Source: Evernia prunastri
Taxonomy: Eukaryota; Ascomycota; Lecanoromycetes; Lecanorales; Parmeliaceae
NCBI GenBank assembly: GCA_003184365.1
Contig: NKYR01000104.1
Location: forward strand, 87,355-151,354
DNA length: 64,000 bases
Reading direction: 5' to 3'
Shown here piece after piece: positions 21,405 through 33,388 of the stretch (its first letter is position 1; every line of letters starts with the position of its first letter). Made by a program: the position numbers and the translations under genes. The notes under the pieces were generated by a model, which ran no database searches, had not been told where the DNA came from, and saw nothing but the letters and a program-made list of their open reading frames with translations.

Positions 21405-24400
21405 ATGTCTTTGAGCATATTCTTTGCTCATACCGGAGCTTTATACCGGGCTGACCCGCGGTCCTTTACATCGTGAGCTCCTGACACCCAGACAGCTACT
21501 CTTGGATCTCTTGAAAGGTTGACAAGTGTATAGATTTGACGACCTTCGGTCATGGATCTTTCAACAGACCGCTGTGGAACCTTCCCACCAGATATTAATG
21601 ACATCTCGAGGCAAGCAGGTCAAAATCGAGACGCTTACAACGGAGGTATGTTCCAAATGCGTTACCGAGAGGAAGCAACAAGCTAATGGGTCTACCAGCA
21701 TGAGATATTCCTCTACGATCGAAGGATCTTAGCGTCTCATTCCACAGTCAGAACAAGCACACTTCTTCCCAAGAACCGCTCCCCAGAAACCTATGTACCT
21801 GCCGAGGCTCCTATCAGCCTACAACACGATGCTACCCTTGACGGATGGCGCAAGGTCTTTAATCTTCGAAGAGCATGGGCAATAAAGTTGATGGAAGGTA
21901 CTCGCAATGTCGTGGATGGCATACAAAGCTTGGACAGTGGGTTCGCCGTCATCCAACGTGGGACTGCAATCGCAGTGGAAAACATCAAACAACATATGGG
22001 ACACCTGCAGCCGAAATATCAAGAATCAAAGGCATGGGCAGATCAGATGTGTGAAGGCCAGAATTTTCTGCTCAACAATCTGAATCAGGCGCTGACGGTT
22101 CTTGGATCCCTGCCGGCATACGAAGAGCTGGGACAGTGCCTCCATGGGGTACAGAGCGACATAGGACAAAGGTCTTCGGAAAAAACGAAATATTCCCAGG
22201 TACCGCTGGAAGAATTCGTAAACGCTTCAGAGGTTAAAGCGGCTGCGACCAACGGGAGTGACTTCGCTCGAAGATTTGCAAATCGTCTCGCTGACATGAG
22301 CGCTGCCTTCGAGGACGTTATAAGAGATTACAGCAGCGTGATTGAGGGTTTTCAGCAGGACAGTGGGCTGTCGCACAGCGATGGAGGTAGTCAGGCGAAC
22401 AAGTTGATGGACGAAGTAGAGGTTATCGCGAGGAAGATCAGCAGCGACTACGAGCGTGTCCTAGGTTTACCGAATACGCCAAATTCAATACTCAAAGCAT
22501 CGAAGATTGGGCATGCGCACAAGACCAGCTTATTACCGTCGTTATTACAGACAAGTGAAGAAATCAATCGAATCCTGGTGCAAGCTATAGAAAGAAAGGA
22601 GCAGGCCTCGAAGGCGTCAGTACAGACCCTGCAGAAGACTGCAATAGTTGAATCGTCACTGGCGTCGGTACACCATAAGCTGGCGAATCTGGATGTCGAG
22701 GCTGGAACCGAAAAGTCTTTCGACGTGTTGAACTTTGTTGTCAGGTTGCCTTTGCTTTACGGCTTGTTGCTGGTCGAATGTGTCAGACGACAAGAATGGA
22801 GTGAGAAGATGACCTCTGACTCGTCATCTCTGGTAGAAGAAATGGCTACCTACAAGGAGGAAGAAGCTAGACGTCGAAAGAAGTGGATCAAAGACATGCA
22901 TGGTGCTGTGGACCTTGCATCCTTCGATGATATGGCTTTAGGCATTGAAGTCAGTGTTCAAGCGCAAAAGCAGAAATGGCCGAAAGTCAGCAGAGATGAC
23001 GTTGCCGCCTACGTACAATGTCTGAGAGACCTGGGCGACATGGACGAAAGTCTTAAGGAGATTGAGGATGCTCTCAAGACCCTGGATAAACCTTCAAAAC
23101 AGCAATCTCGCAGAGCAAAGGCATTCAAGAATGGCAGCGTTCACGAGGCGGCCTATGGTAGAACGTCTCTTCTGTTGCGTGGAGACGATGAGGTCATATT
23201 GGCCATGAAGAACGACAAGTCCAGGGTCGAAGACAAGCTCAAGAGTGCAGAGAGTAGGGTCCGCAAGCTTGAAGACCTTTTGCATCGGCAGTATCCAAGA
23301 CCTTCAAGTGCCTCTGGATTCCCTCCCAGCAGTGGACCTACCTTCGAACGATATACTACCTCACCTGTGATCAATTTTTCCTCGGCTTTGTCCAAAGGCC
23401 GGGATCAGGGGTCACGCAGATCTTCCGCTTCTTCGCGAAGATTCTCTATGAACAATGATGTAGAGGAGAAAAGCCTGGCCCAAAGAATCGTGACTCTCGA
23501 AGCGGAATTGGCAACTGAGAAAGTTCAGTCTGCGGACCTGGAGAAGAAGGCGGCAACAAGATCGAACGCGGAGGATATGCTCAAGAGTCAGGTACGGGAA
23601 GCTATTTCCACAAAAGAAGACCTACTAGGTAATCTGGAAGCTCAAGAAAGAGAATTTTCTCACGAACGCCGTCTTTTGGAAGACGAGAATAACAAGCTCA
23701 AAGTCAAGCTTGAGGAACTTGAGGAAGAGTTTGACCGTGTCCTTGATAGCCGTGAGCATGATGACAGAATACACAGCCTGGACGAGGAGCTCGAAAAGCT
23801 CAGAAACGAGACCACTGGTGAAGTACAAAGGGCAATGGCGCAAACAGAAAAGCTGCGGAATGATCATGAAATACTACGTCAGAGAGCTGGCATTTTGGAG
23901 CGTCAAGTGCAGCAGCATTGTCAAGAGAAAGCCGAGCTCGAAGCAAAGGCTCAGCAAATGTCGCGGCGTCAGCAAAACCACGACCATGCTCAAGCAGATC
24001 ATCGTAGAGCTCTTCGATCGGCGCTCGTGCATTCTTCACATGATGAAGAAGTTCCTGAAGATTTCACAGCACTGGTCGAAACTGTGGAGACCGTCGCAGA
24101 GAAATCCGCGGCTCATCTCAAGGACATCAAGGACGCTCTTGAAGCACTCCGCGCGGACAATGCCTCACATGAAGCCCGTGCTAAGTCTCAAGGGGATGAG
24201 ATCGTAGATCTCAGGGAGCGCTTGGGCAGCGAAGAGAGGACCGTCTTCTCTCTACGCGAAGAGCTCAGTACGCAGCAAACACAGTGTGCGACTTTGCAGT
24301 CCCAGCTTGACTTCGAGAAACGCGAGCACGACGATTTGAAATCGAGATTCGCACTGGGGGAGACGGACTCGGATTCGCTTCGAGCCAAGCTTACAGACGG

Positions 24401-25772
24401 AGAGCGCACTGTTGAGGACTTGCTTCAGAAAATAACAGATCATGAGGCGCAGCGTCAGACTCTCGAGGGTCAACTCCGAGAGAAGGAAGCGAGCCGTGAA
24501 TCTTCACAAAAGCGCCATGACAGGTTGTTCGAACTTTGGACCGCCCAAGCCTCACGAGCTGTCGATGTCTCTACAAGACTACAAAGGCAGAATAGTCTCC
24601 TAGAGAAGCTGCTAGAACAAGTGGGTCTTACCGTCACGAGAGAAAGCGGTAGCATGGTCATACAGAAGGTCCCACGAGCTGTTTCCGCAAGCACTACGCT
24701 GAACGATCCCTCAATGTCTATGAAACGCAGTTTGTCGGCTCCGATGCCTACAAAGAACGAGCCAGAGCCTCTCGTCAACCCCGAAGTTCTTCAATGGGCC
24801 ACAGCAGACGATCTAGAGACAGCTGAAAGTATCTTCGAAGAATTTCTGAAAGAGATCAAAAAACTCGATTCAGACCTTTTCAGTGAAGCCATCTATAAGC
24901 GAGTCAAGGAGATCGAACACATCGCTCGGAAATGGCAGAAAGAAGCTCGCGCATATCGGGATAAGGCACGCCGCGCACAAAGCGAAGCTCACGACCGGAT
25001 CGCATTTCGCAACTTCAAAGAAGGTGACTTGGCTCTGTTTCTGCCAACCAGGGATCAGGCTACCAAGCCTTGGGCCGCCTTCAATGTTGGAGCTCCTCAC
25101 TACTTCTTGCGCGAACAAGATTCCCACAACCTTGGCAAACGAGACTGGCTCATTGCAAGGATCTCGAAGGTGGAAGAGCGGGTCGTGGACCTGTCGAAGT
25201 CTATCAGCGGTAAAATACCTGCTAGCGACCAGGCATCTGTCAAGAGTGACGGCGCCATTTCACACAATGATGAGAACCCGTACGAACTTTCTGATGGTCT
25301 GCGGTGGTACTTGATTGATGCGTTGGAGGAAAAGCCCGGTGCCCCGATCAACGTGGGACTCGGCAAAGCGACTGTAGCTTCAGCGAATGTGGATGCCAGG
25401 GGCAACATTCCGATGAAGAAGTCCTCGGATGGCAATGGCGCCACCAAAACCTTGAGCCGCAGTCTTGACAGTCGCCGCAGCAGTACGAATTCGAAGAAAG
25501 GACTGGTAGCCATCGCTGGCAATACCCCGACAGGGCCCACAAGCCTAGATGGCGTCCTGGAACGAAGCGCCGACCCCGCCGCCGCCTCATCTCCGAACCT
25601 ACTCCCGCCGCCGGATCCCCATCGCTCGCAGTCCCCCGAAAGACCCCAGAGCAGCCGAACGCAAGAGTCGCCGCTTGCTCCTGGCGGTCCGGGCACCGAT
25701 CATGTAGGCACCACCACCAGCACGTCGTCGGGCTGGGGCGACCGGTCCCTCCAGCTGTTCTCCGCGGGCTAA
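21405..25772 (+). CDS. ATG11: Autophagy-related protein 11 (selective-autophagy scaffold)
   Basis: Exons 21405-21472, 21534-21645 and 21699-25772; introns 61 and 53 bp; 1417 residues. Splicing restores the typical N-terminus: MSLSIFFAHTGALYRADPRS, then ILMTSRGKQVKIETLTTE and HEIFLYDRRIL, a ubiquitin-like region. Long coiled coils run from about residue 100 to 1000. The C-terminal Atg11 domain has FRNFKEGDLALFLPTR, PWAAFNVGAPHYFL and RDWLIARISKVEERVVDLS. A Ser/Pro-rich disordered tail ends the protein. Atg11 (FIP200 relative) recruits cargo receptors and the Atg1 kinase to the phagophore assembly site for pexophagy, mitophagy and related processes. Size fits fungal Atg11. Confidence 0.96.
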
Positions 25773-26505
25773 TTTGGAAGCAACAGGTCCGAAGCGTCGC
25801 GGCTTCGCCATCGAAAAAGCATGCGAGGCCCCCAACGTTGAGATCCTCGCCTCCGAAGCCGTCGTCGCCGGAGAAGCCGAGGTCCAAGGCTTGGGATTCG
25901 CTGTGGTCGTTGGATCTGAATCTGGAGAGCGGGAAAGGGAAAAGGTAGTTTTCGAAGGATTGGGACAATGGTGGGAGAGAGTGGACGGGGGGGAGGCTAT
26001 GCCCTGATTTTGGGGGACAGAGAAAGTTGTTGCGGCGTGGCTGGTGTGGTGGCTCTCCATACCTTACCCAGGGCTGCTTTGCTAAGCCGATCTAGCAATA
26101 GCTATAGGAGCTTTACAAATACCAGAATAAACAAACAAAGCATCCCTCCAACCCTGACCCATCCATACATCCATCCATCGGTCGTGCCAGTATCCCCACA
26201 ACAAACAAAGCAATCAACCAATCACCCCGCCGCGCTCGTGCTCGTGCTCGCATTCTCATCTCGAAAAACGTCCCAGCTACCAGCCACCCGTCCACTTTCC
26301 CTCCCCTCTTCTCTCTCCTCAACCCATCCCAGCCCCTTTGCCCTTTTACCCGCTTTACCCCTTTTACCGCTTCAACCCATCACAGATCCCTTACCCTCCC
26401 CCAAGCCCTCTCTCCTCGGACCTTGAAAGCGTGTAAGGTCCCAGCGTAATACCGCGGTAGGTCTGTGAGGTCTGTGAGGTCTGTGGTGCCTGAGATTCTG
26501 CCGTG

Positions 26506-26568
26506 CGTTGTTGTTGTTGATGTTGTTGTTGATGTTTGTTGTCGTTGCTGTTGTTGTTGTCGTTGTCG
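26506..26568. repeat. (GTT)n microsatellite, interrupted
   Basis: GTT units interrupted by GAT, GTC and GCT triplets over about 60 bp. Confidence 0.85.
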
Positions 26569-28501
26569 CTTTCTCGCTTCTTCGCGTTTTCCAAGCCACG
26601 TTTTCTCCGCCAAGGTTAACCCTGCCCAGCCCTGCCCAGCTTCCTGCAGCTGTAATTAAATCCGAGATCGTTGATGCAAAATAGTCGAATGCAGAATATC
26701 GAATGCATGCCGCCGTTTGCTCCTCGTACCATACCGGTTTTGCTCGGTGTTTTCGATGGGGTTGTTTGCTGCAAGTGAGGTTGTGAGGGGATGGCTATGG
26801 CTTGGAAAGGAAGATGTGTGTGTGGGGGAAGGGTGGGGGAGGTGGTGGTTGTGGGGTTATGGGGGAGGGGGGAGTGGGGAGTGGTGGTTGTGGTGGTGGT
26901 GATGGTGGTGGTGATGGTATTGGTCTGGTAGGCACTGGTCGCGTCTGTCCGTTGCTTGGGTTCGGGCTTGGGCTTGGGTTCGGGCTTGGGTTGCGGGCTT
27001 GGGTTTGGGCTTGGGCTTGGGCTGCGGATGGAGGGGGGGTTAGTGGCTAGGCGGGCTAAGAACCGGGGGTGAAGGGGGGCCGGGAGAGGGCGGAGCGCGG
27101 CGGTGGTGTTCGTTCTTGCTGGTGATGGTGCCGGTGCCGGTGCCGGTGGTGGTGCTACTGCTCCTTGCTACGCAACGTTAGATGCAGACGCAGACGCAGA
27201 CGCAGACTCAGATTTTTCTTCCTCGCTCTCCTCCTCCTCCTCCTCCCCCCCTCCTCCCTTCCGCAAAGCTAGAGCCAGAATGCTCGTCCTCCTCCTCGCT
27301 CCTCCTCCTCATCCTCCTCCTCTCTCCTCCGGGTTCAGCTCTTTCTTGCAGAAAGTATGTCCTCAAGCGAGGATGGGCGATGAGACGAGACGAGGAGATG
27401 AGGAGATGAGGAGAGGAGGAGAGGAGAGGAGACGATCCCTTGATTTGGGGGGGTTGAGTGGGGCGGGGCGAGGGATTGGGGGTTGGAGGCGGGTTGGACT
27501 GTATGTCACTCGTGAATTATTAGACTGTGCAGCTGGGAAGTGTGCGTGTTTACATCTGTATTCATTTCATATCTATCTCCATATCCATCTTCATCTTCTT
27601 CTTCATCTTCATATCCCCATTCCTATCACTCGCCGGCCGGAGGGATTGAGTCACTGGACCCACTCGTCGTGGGAACGAAGGGGAATAAAGCGGTTTTTTC
27701 CCTATAGTGACTGCTTCACAGTGTGAAAGGGTACGAAGCTTTGATTCTACCTCGAGGTGAATCTGGGCTTTATGGTGAATTGGTTGAGTGACAAGGGAGT
27801 GAATCTCACATGGTGGTAAGCGGTAAAGTGAAGAAAAAGAAGAAGAAGGAGGAGAAGAAGGGGGACGCGAACTCTGTGGCAAAGTGGAGTTGAGTGTTAT
27901 TCGTGTATATTATCTATGGAAACAACTGCGCATCAAGTCCGGTCTTATACCCTGTCTGCTGGTCTGGATGTTTTACTGCCATAGCTTGAATACACATGGC
28001 CCTATCCCCTTGTGCGTGCCCGCCCGGGCGTGTAGCACCTTGTCTGCCTGCCTACCAGGGGACGCTTCTTGCAGGCGAACCCAATACCATAGATCTTCAT
28101 GTGATTCTGCCTCATCCTTGATTCGGGTGACCTCGATTCCATTAACCTCGTTCCTGGCGACTGTAATGGCAAGACCTGCTTCGTCCATCCCTGTATCTCG
28201 GCCTAAGCCTTGCACGTCCAATTGCCTCGTCCCTACTAGACTCTGGCGTTTTTGCGTCTGGGTCTTCAAACTCGTCTCTGCTGAGGTTATGACTACTAGA
28301 GTCACGAGGACAGTCAGCTTGTGGTTAGCAGATGTGAGGAGAGTGTCTGCCCGTGTTTCGTGCGTTTGCGTATAGGGGAAACTTGCAAATAATAGTGGTC
28401 AAACAATGGTACGTGGCCATAAATACTGGATCACATCTTGGTTCCCTCACAGCTCTGGAGTCAAGACTGGTGCTTCATTACCCAACATAAAAATATATAT
28501 C

Positions 28502-28574
28502 AATCACGGTCGATTATGGATTTACCTGGCTCGCGTGGAGTTGCCCCTTTCGGTAACTCGACGCGACCGTGATT
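28502..28574. repeat. Nested inverted repeats
   Basis: AATCACGGTCG (28502-28512) pairs with CGACCGTGATT (28564-28574); inside it TCGCGT pairs with ACGCGA, and GAGTT pairs with AACTC. Arms are perfect and nested in order, so a long cruciform or RNA hairpin is possible. Confidence 0.65.
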
Positions 28575-28601
28575 TCGCGTCCTGTTCTTAAATCTGTAAA
28601 G

Positions 28602-28626
28602 CTCACCTCACCTCACCTCACCTCAC
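28602..28626. repeat. (CTCAC)5 tandem repeat
   Basis: Five CTCAC units directly after the nested inverted repeats. Confidence 0.85.
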
Positions 28627-29116
28627 TGGCACACCTTTGTCAACAACAAACCTCCTTCGCAGTTCCAACTTGGACGTAAGTACCTCGACTCTTTTAAACA
28701 TCAACAGCTTTGACGCGTGTGTAGGCTGACACTATGAACGCCTAGTCATCAAGGTAAGGACTTCAAACTCTTCGCTCTCGCGTCGGCATCTGAAACTTTA
28801 TTTGAGAGCTTGGGCTGATCACCTCACCTGTCAGTCTTCGACAGCAAGGATCTCTACATAGTCAACTTTCCTTACAGCTCATACCGTGTTAAGGTACTAA
28901 GCCCACCCTTCCACACTCTGTATTCAGCTCCTGGGCACTTCACTGACATTTAAAACCAGCATTCGGTAGCCAACAAGGGATCTCAAGCAGGCTGTTTGAG
29001 ATTTCAGACACTCTGACAAGGGTGACAACTCCAACGACCTGACAGAACCTACTGAATCTTGCTGACAGGTTATCAGACACTCGATTCCCTCCATCTCCAC
29101 GAATCTTGCCGAAGCA

Positions 29117-29917
29117 ATGGCTCAGATTCCGAACTTCAAGGACTGGGATCCCAAGATCCGCCAGAAAATATACGAGGGGTGTCTGATCTATCCTCAGGAG
29201 CTGATCCCATTCCCAGCGTCATACGAACGTCCGGGGGGACGGAGATCAAATCGCAAGGTCAAGCCTTGGAATGCTCTTCTGTATGTCGACAAGCAGATCT
29301 CCAGTGAGTCGGCAGAAGTTTTCTATGGGGAGAACACCTGGAGAATCTCGGATTCTGCGGCCGATGTCAACCATCGTTCAAACGGAGGGGATGGCTTTCG
29401 GCCAGAGCTATGGGAGGCCCATCTTCCAAAGATGAGGTACATCACTATGGCTCTTGATGGTGATGTTCTTGATAATAAAGTGGTGCGAAAAGTCAAAAAA
29501 GATGTCCGTGCTAAGGGAGGACGCGGGCAGACCAACAAAGAGCGCCGTGAAAATATTCACCGCGAGCTCGTGCCCCTCCTTCGAAAGGAATGGGCCCTGA
29601 AACTACGCACGCTGGAAGAACTTGATTGCCTCGACTCCTTGGAAGTGGACCTGACGGATGCCTGCTTTCCTGGCGACGACGACTGCCGGCCTATCAAGCT
29701 CATTGTGAGGCTGCTCAACAAACTCGTACCATGGCCAGTGCCGATCGATGGCTGGTACGTCAAACTGCATGGTATGCCGACCGACGAGGAAGCCTCGTAT
29801 GCTCACGAGTCTGGGTATCTATGCGAACATTGCGTAGATGGTACCAAGGACGAGGACTCGTACTGTACCCGTTCACAGCCTTCTGCATACGCCGATGATG
29901 ACGATTCCTGGTATTGA
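29117..29917 (+). CDS. F-box-like / uncharacterised fungal protein
   Basis: Single exon, 266 residues, starting MAQIPNFKDWDPKIRQKIYE. The pattern of an N-terminal helix with PKIRQKIYE, then WNALLYVDKQISSESAEVFY and GENTWRIS, is common in a large group of fungal proteins with degenerate F-box or 2EXR-like N-termini. The rest has a basic segment (KVVRKVKKDVRAKGG) and a C-terminal CEHC pair. No membrane segment or signal peptide. Function unknown; F-box relatives recruit substrates to SCF ubiquitin ligases, but binding to Skp1 cannot be judged here. Confidence 0.75.
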   Translation: MAQIPNFKDWDPKIRQKIYEGCLIYPQELIPFPASYERPGGRRSNRKVKPWNALLYVDKQISSESAEVFYGENTWRISDSAADVNHRSNGGDGFRPELWEAHLPKMRYITMALDGDVLDNKVVRKVKKDVRAKGGRGQTNKERRENIHRELVPLLRKEWALKLRTLEELDCLDSLEVDLTDACFPGDDDCRPIKLIVRLLNKLVPWPVPIDGWYVKLHGMPTDEEASYAHESGYLCEHCVDGTKDEDSYCTRSQPSAYADDDDSWY

Positions 29918-32335
29918 TAGGGAGCGTGGCGGCAGCTGGTCTTGGGCTGGGAAGTCTACTAACCAAGCTGTGGAGAGAGCATCAGATGGCGAACAAGGAG
30001 ATTGGCAGCCCCTATAGGCGGTGAGAGATACTGAGGGCTGCTGCAAGGACATGGAACGGACGGACGGTTAGCAAAGGTTGATGGAGGCTAGGAAGGGAAG
30101 GACATACACATTTGCAGAACCAAGTCCATAGCTTCCAAACGAGCCTCTGTCCAAATCTTTCTCTGAATCAAAGACGTGAGCCTAGCCTAAAAGACTCTTT
30201 TGTGATCATGACCTTAGTCGATTAACAGTACCTCTTTCCTTGATGCTCTAGTCAGTGCATTTTTGCCTGGAATACTCTCGTCACGTAGCATCAACACCCG
30301 ACCCATGTCGCGCGAATCATCGCTGACGGTAAGCTAACACCGAACCCAACACACCTTCTCCACAGCATGCACCCACTACAGCAACAACCCACCTCCACAA
30401 ATACCTTCCCATGGGCGTCAGCCTGCACGTAAGCACACCACCTCATCCGTATCACCGTCGCGAATTCCTGTCGCCGTTCCGATTCGCAACCGGGCGACGC
30501 ACCTGGGCCGCACACTGCGTAATGGTTAGGGTTAGAGTCTGCCAGAGCGTGTCGACCTCATCATCGTGTTCTAGATGGATGCTGACGGGGTTTCAGGTCC
30601 TTTGGAGATCGATGGGGGTCAGTGGTACTGCTCAAGAGGCCAGGGACGGAAATATGGAGCTTGGGTGACTGGTCTGTAGGCTCATGCAGCGGTCTATTAC
30701 ACCACCATATCATACCCACAAGCGAAGAAGTCAAGTTTCGGTGTTGGCTGTTGCAATGCCTTTACGCTCACTCAGTTCCTTTACGCTCCCCAGACACGGA
30801 CCCGGAGTATGGTATGATCTGCGAGACGTGCTTTCCCGGTCTCGTCGAATATATCCGCTTATGCAAACGTCGCACGAGGATTTTCATGATGTTGAAGAGG
30901 GGGGTGGGTACTGCACCTACCGTGTACTGCCCTGCTCGCGGGTGGAAGTTTGGATTCGAGCACAAGGTGTCGAGCTGCTTTTTGAAAAAGTGCAGGACGG
31001 TCTGGGGAAGACGAACACGGTCATGAGGGGCAGAGGCACAGGTTTTTGAACGTCTATACCTCGTCGATCCGGCATGTGTCAGTCAGAAGAAAAAGGTGTC
31101 ACTAGTCATCGGCGGGAGTGGAGATGTCTGGAGGGCTTTCCACTGGAAGAACAAGGCATTGACCGCTCTCAAGCACACGTCTGCAACACATTCGCAGGAG
31201 CACTGTTCGACAACCTTTGGGAGTGCACAGCATCCCTTCCCGGCTCGAGCAATAACAACATCTTGCAGATTGACACAGCAATTGCTTTTGCCGCATCGGA
31301 TGCTATCGGCTTGGAGCAGGCAGACGACAATGTCCTGCGCGGCTACTGCCATTGCCCTGCCGCCGGTGCAGGTGGCCGACTCTCACCAGATCTGCAAGGG
31401 GAGCAAGCGGGAGACGGTCAGTGTGTCTTACATGCCCGATGAGCACTCTGCCCGCGAAGAACGATGCCCCAAGGATGCATGTTCCCATCGCGCTTACAAG
31501 CTGCATGTAAGTTCCCTCTACGGAAGAAGGGTTATGCCCATGGCATTGCGCTCGCGGACGGAATCGGGAATGAGCACGGAGTCACCGATAGCACCGGCTT
31601 CGATTGCAAAGCCTGCTGGGTGTGGGGGCCAAACGTCGACGGATGGGGTTTGCTCGAGAATGTGTGGGAAGGTGTTGGATGGGAGAAGGGCTATGGATTT
31701 GGCGGCAGTCACGAAATGTAGACGTATATGAAGATGGCCTGTCGAGCACCTGAGAAACAAACATCTAGACAGCCTGCTACGTTGTCTTTCAAAGCTCAAT
31801 GCTCGGTTTCAGGCCATCTTTTTGGGAAAGGCAGTCTCGTTCGTTGCAATTTCATATATTCGGCACGGAAGAACGATCTTCCGACCCCTAACCAGACTCC
31901 CAGAGAGGCCGAATTTCGGTACTGCTTTTGCCCGACGACCAGGGTAATTATTATTAATCTTTCCGATTTTACTAATCTGTGGATCTGTGATTCTGTGAGG
32001 CTTACATACCTTATGGCAATCGTGACTCACACTACCCCGTACTCGTATCAAGAGTAGCGACGAGAGGTACAAGCAGGTCAAGCTGGAAACCTTGCAACAA
32101 CGTCTTTCGGGGTTAGGAGATTCGGGGTTATGTTGTTAAATCCAATCATTGATGGTCAAATGGCATATAAAATCCGCATTCTTCTTCTCTTGTCCTTATC
32201 AGACCGTGCCCTGATCACCATTCTACAGCTCTAAGTCTATCTGTACCGGACTAGTTCACGTTGAATCTTCACTTTTCCTATACATCACCCCAAGTCTGTT
32301 TTTCATTTTTCACCAGAAGCAAGCAACCAATCATC
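29918..32335. other. 2.4-kb region without a convincing gene
   Basis: Several overlapping open frames occur around 30.6-31.8 kb on both strands, the longest 31096-31731 (+), which lacks an ATG start. None gives a recognisable motif. A TATA-like element and leader of the next gene lie at the right end. A decayed gene is possible. Confidence 0.4.
32166..32172 (+). promoter_or_regulatory. TATA box candidate
   Basis: TATAAAA 170 bp upstream of the ATG of the reductase gene. Confidence 0.4.
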
Positions 32336-33388
32336 ATGTCTTCCACAACGTCAGGCCAGCGCCTCGCCGCCCTTCTCCCCTCAAAAGCTGCAGGAATCCT
32401 CCAAGTCACCCAGCGCCCAACCCCCACCCCAGGGCCCCATGACCTCCTCATCCAAGTCAAATCCATCGCCCTCAATCCAGTCGATTACTATCAGCGTGAT
32501 ATGGGTATCCCTCCCTCGGAGCATTACCCTACAGTACTAGGCTCCGACGTTGCCGGCACCGTTATCTCCGCCGGCTCCGACTTGCCTTCGGACGCCCCCA
32601 AACCGGGCACCCGCGTCGCTGCCTTCGCGACGCCTTACTACAAGAAAGGCCTCCCGGATTATGGCTCCTTCCAGACGCATGTACTTGTCCCCGCTGTCAA
32701 TGTTGTCCCTCTGCCGTCCAACATAAGCTTCAACGAGGCGGCTTTGCTCCCCATGGCGGCCGCGACGGCGTGGGCAGGCTGGTACGCTGTAGGGCTGTCA
32801 CGTGACACAGCTTACACTGCCCAGGACAAACAGGGATTGCTGGTCTGGGGTGGCGCGAGCAGTATTGGCAGCGGCGCGATACAAGTCGCCAAATCTTTTG
32901 GGTTCAGCGTGTATGTCACTGCGAGTGAGAAGCACCATGAGTATCTGAAAGGTTTGGGAGCGAGCCAGGTTTTCGATTACAACAGCGAAGACGTGGTGGA
33001 GAACATCGTCAAGGCGGCCAAGGCGGATGGGGTCACGGTCCAAACCGGGTACGATGCGGTTGGTCAAGTGAAGCCGTGTTCGGATATCTTGAAGCAGCTC
33101 AAAGGCGACGGGCCGGCGAAGCTGGCGACGGCTGTACCGCCGTCTGAAGACACGCCCAGAGTGGACGGGGTGGAGGTGGCGTGGATATACCCGCCGGAGG
33201 ATGAGAAGGAGAGGACGGAACACTTCCATTTCGTCTTCGGGGTCTGGTTGAAGGAAAAGTTGGCGAGGGGGGAGTATGTGCCGAGTCCAAAGGTTCAGGT
33301 GGTTGGGAGGGGATTGGAGTCGATCGATAAGGGGTTGGATGAGTTGAAGAAGGGTGTTAGCGGGGTGAAGCTTGTGGTTGAGGTTTGA
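32336..33388 (+). CDS. MDR-superfamily reductase (zinc-independent, trans-enoyl-reductase-like)
   Basis: Single exon, 350 residues from MSSTTSGQRLAAL; the ATG has a good context (ATCATCATGTC). The GroES-like N-terminal half includes VKSIALNPVDYYQRDMG and YPTVLGSDVAGTVISAG. Where zinc alcohol dehydrogenases carry GHE this protein has GSD, so the catalytic zinc site is missing. The Rossmann half has LLVWGGASSIGSGAIQVAKS, an NAD(P)-binding loop, and GASQVFDYNSED. This places it with quinone/enoyl reductases and the trans-acting ER enzymes of polyketide pathways. No biosynthetic genes lie nearby, so a stand-alone detoxifying or lipid-reducing role is as likely. Confidence 0.88.
   Translation: MSSTTSGQRLAALLPSKAAGILQVTQRPTPTPGPHDLLIQVKSIALNPVDYYQRDMGIPPSEHYPTVLGSDVAGTVISAGSDLPSDAPKPGTRVAAFATPYYKKGLPDYGSFQTHVLVPAVNVVPLPSNISFNEAALLPMAAATAWAGWYAVGLSRDTAYTAQDKQGLLVWGGASSIGSGAIQVAKSFGFSVYVTASEKHHEYLKGLGASQVFDYNSEDVVENIVKAAKADGVTVQTGYDAVGQVKPCSDILKQLKGDGPAKLATAVPPSEDTPRVDGVEVAWIYPPEDEKERTEHFHFVFGVWLKEKLARGEYVPSPKVQVVGRGLESIDKGLDELKKGVSGVKLVVEV

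Larger units (their letters stand above)
25773..29116. other. 3.3-kb gene-poor, simple-sequence region
   Basis: Contains polypyrimidine stretches (26.1-26.4 kb), three tandem AGGTCTGTG units (26460-26486), GTT repeats, a strongly G-rich block (26.8-27.1 kb), GCAGAC units (27184-27208), CTCCT tracts and an inverted-repeat structure at 28.5 kb. Open frames here have repeat-driven composition. The 5' leader of the next gene, with several possible splice sites, probably occupies 28.65-29.1 kb. Confidence 0.6.

Noticed and set aside
25774..26007. 77-codon frame just after ATG11
   Set aside because: In the 3' flank, no recognisable content; unlikely to be an extension because the ATG11 frame stops cleanly.
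27973..28305. 110-codon minus-strand frame
   Set aside because: Composition is protein-like but there is no motif, promoter or splice partner; an equally long frame lies opposite.
31096..31731. 211-codon plus-strand frame
   Set aside because: No ATG start, Ser/Arg-rich shadow-type composition, and competing frames on both strands.
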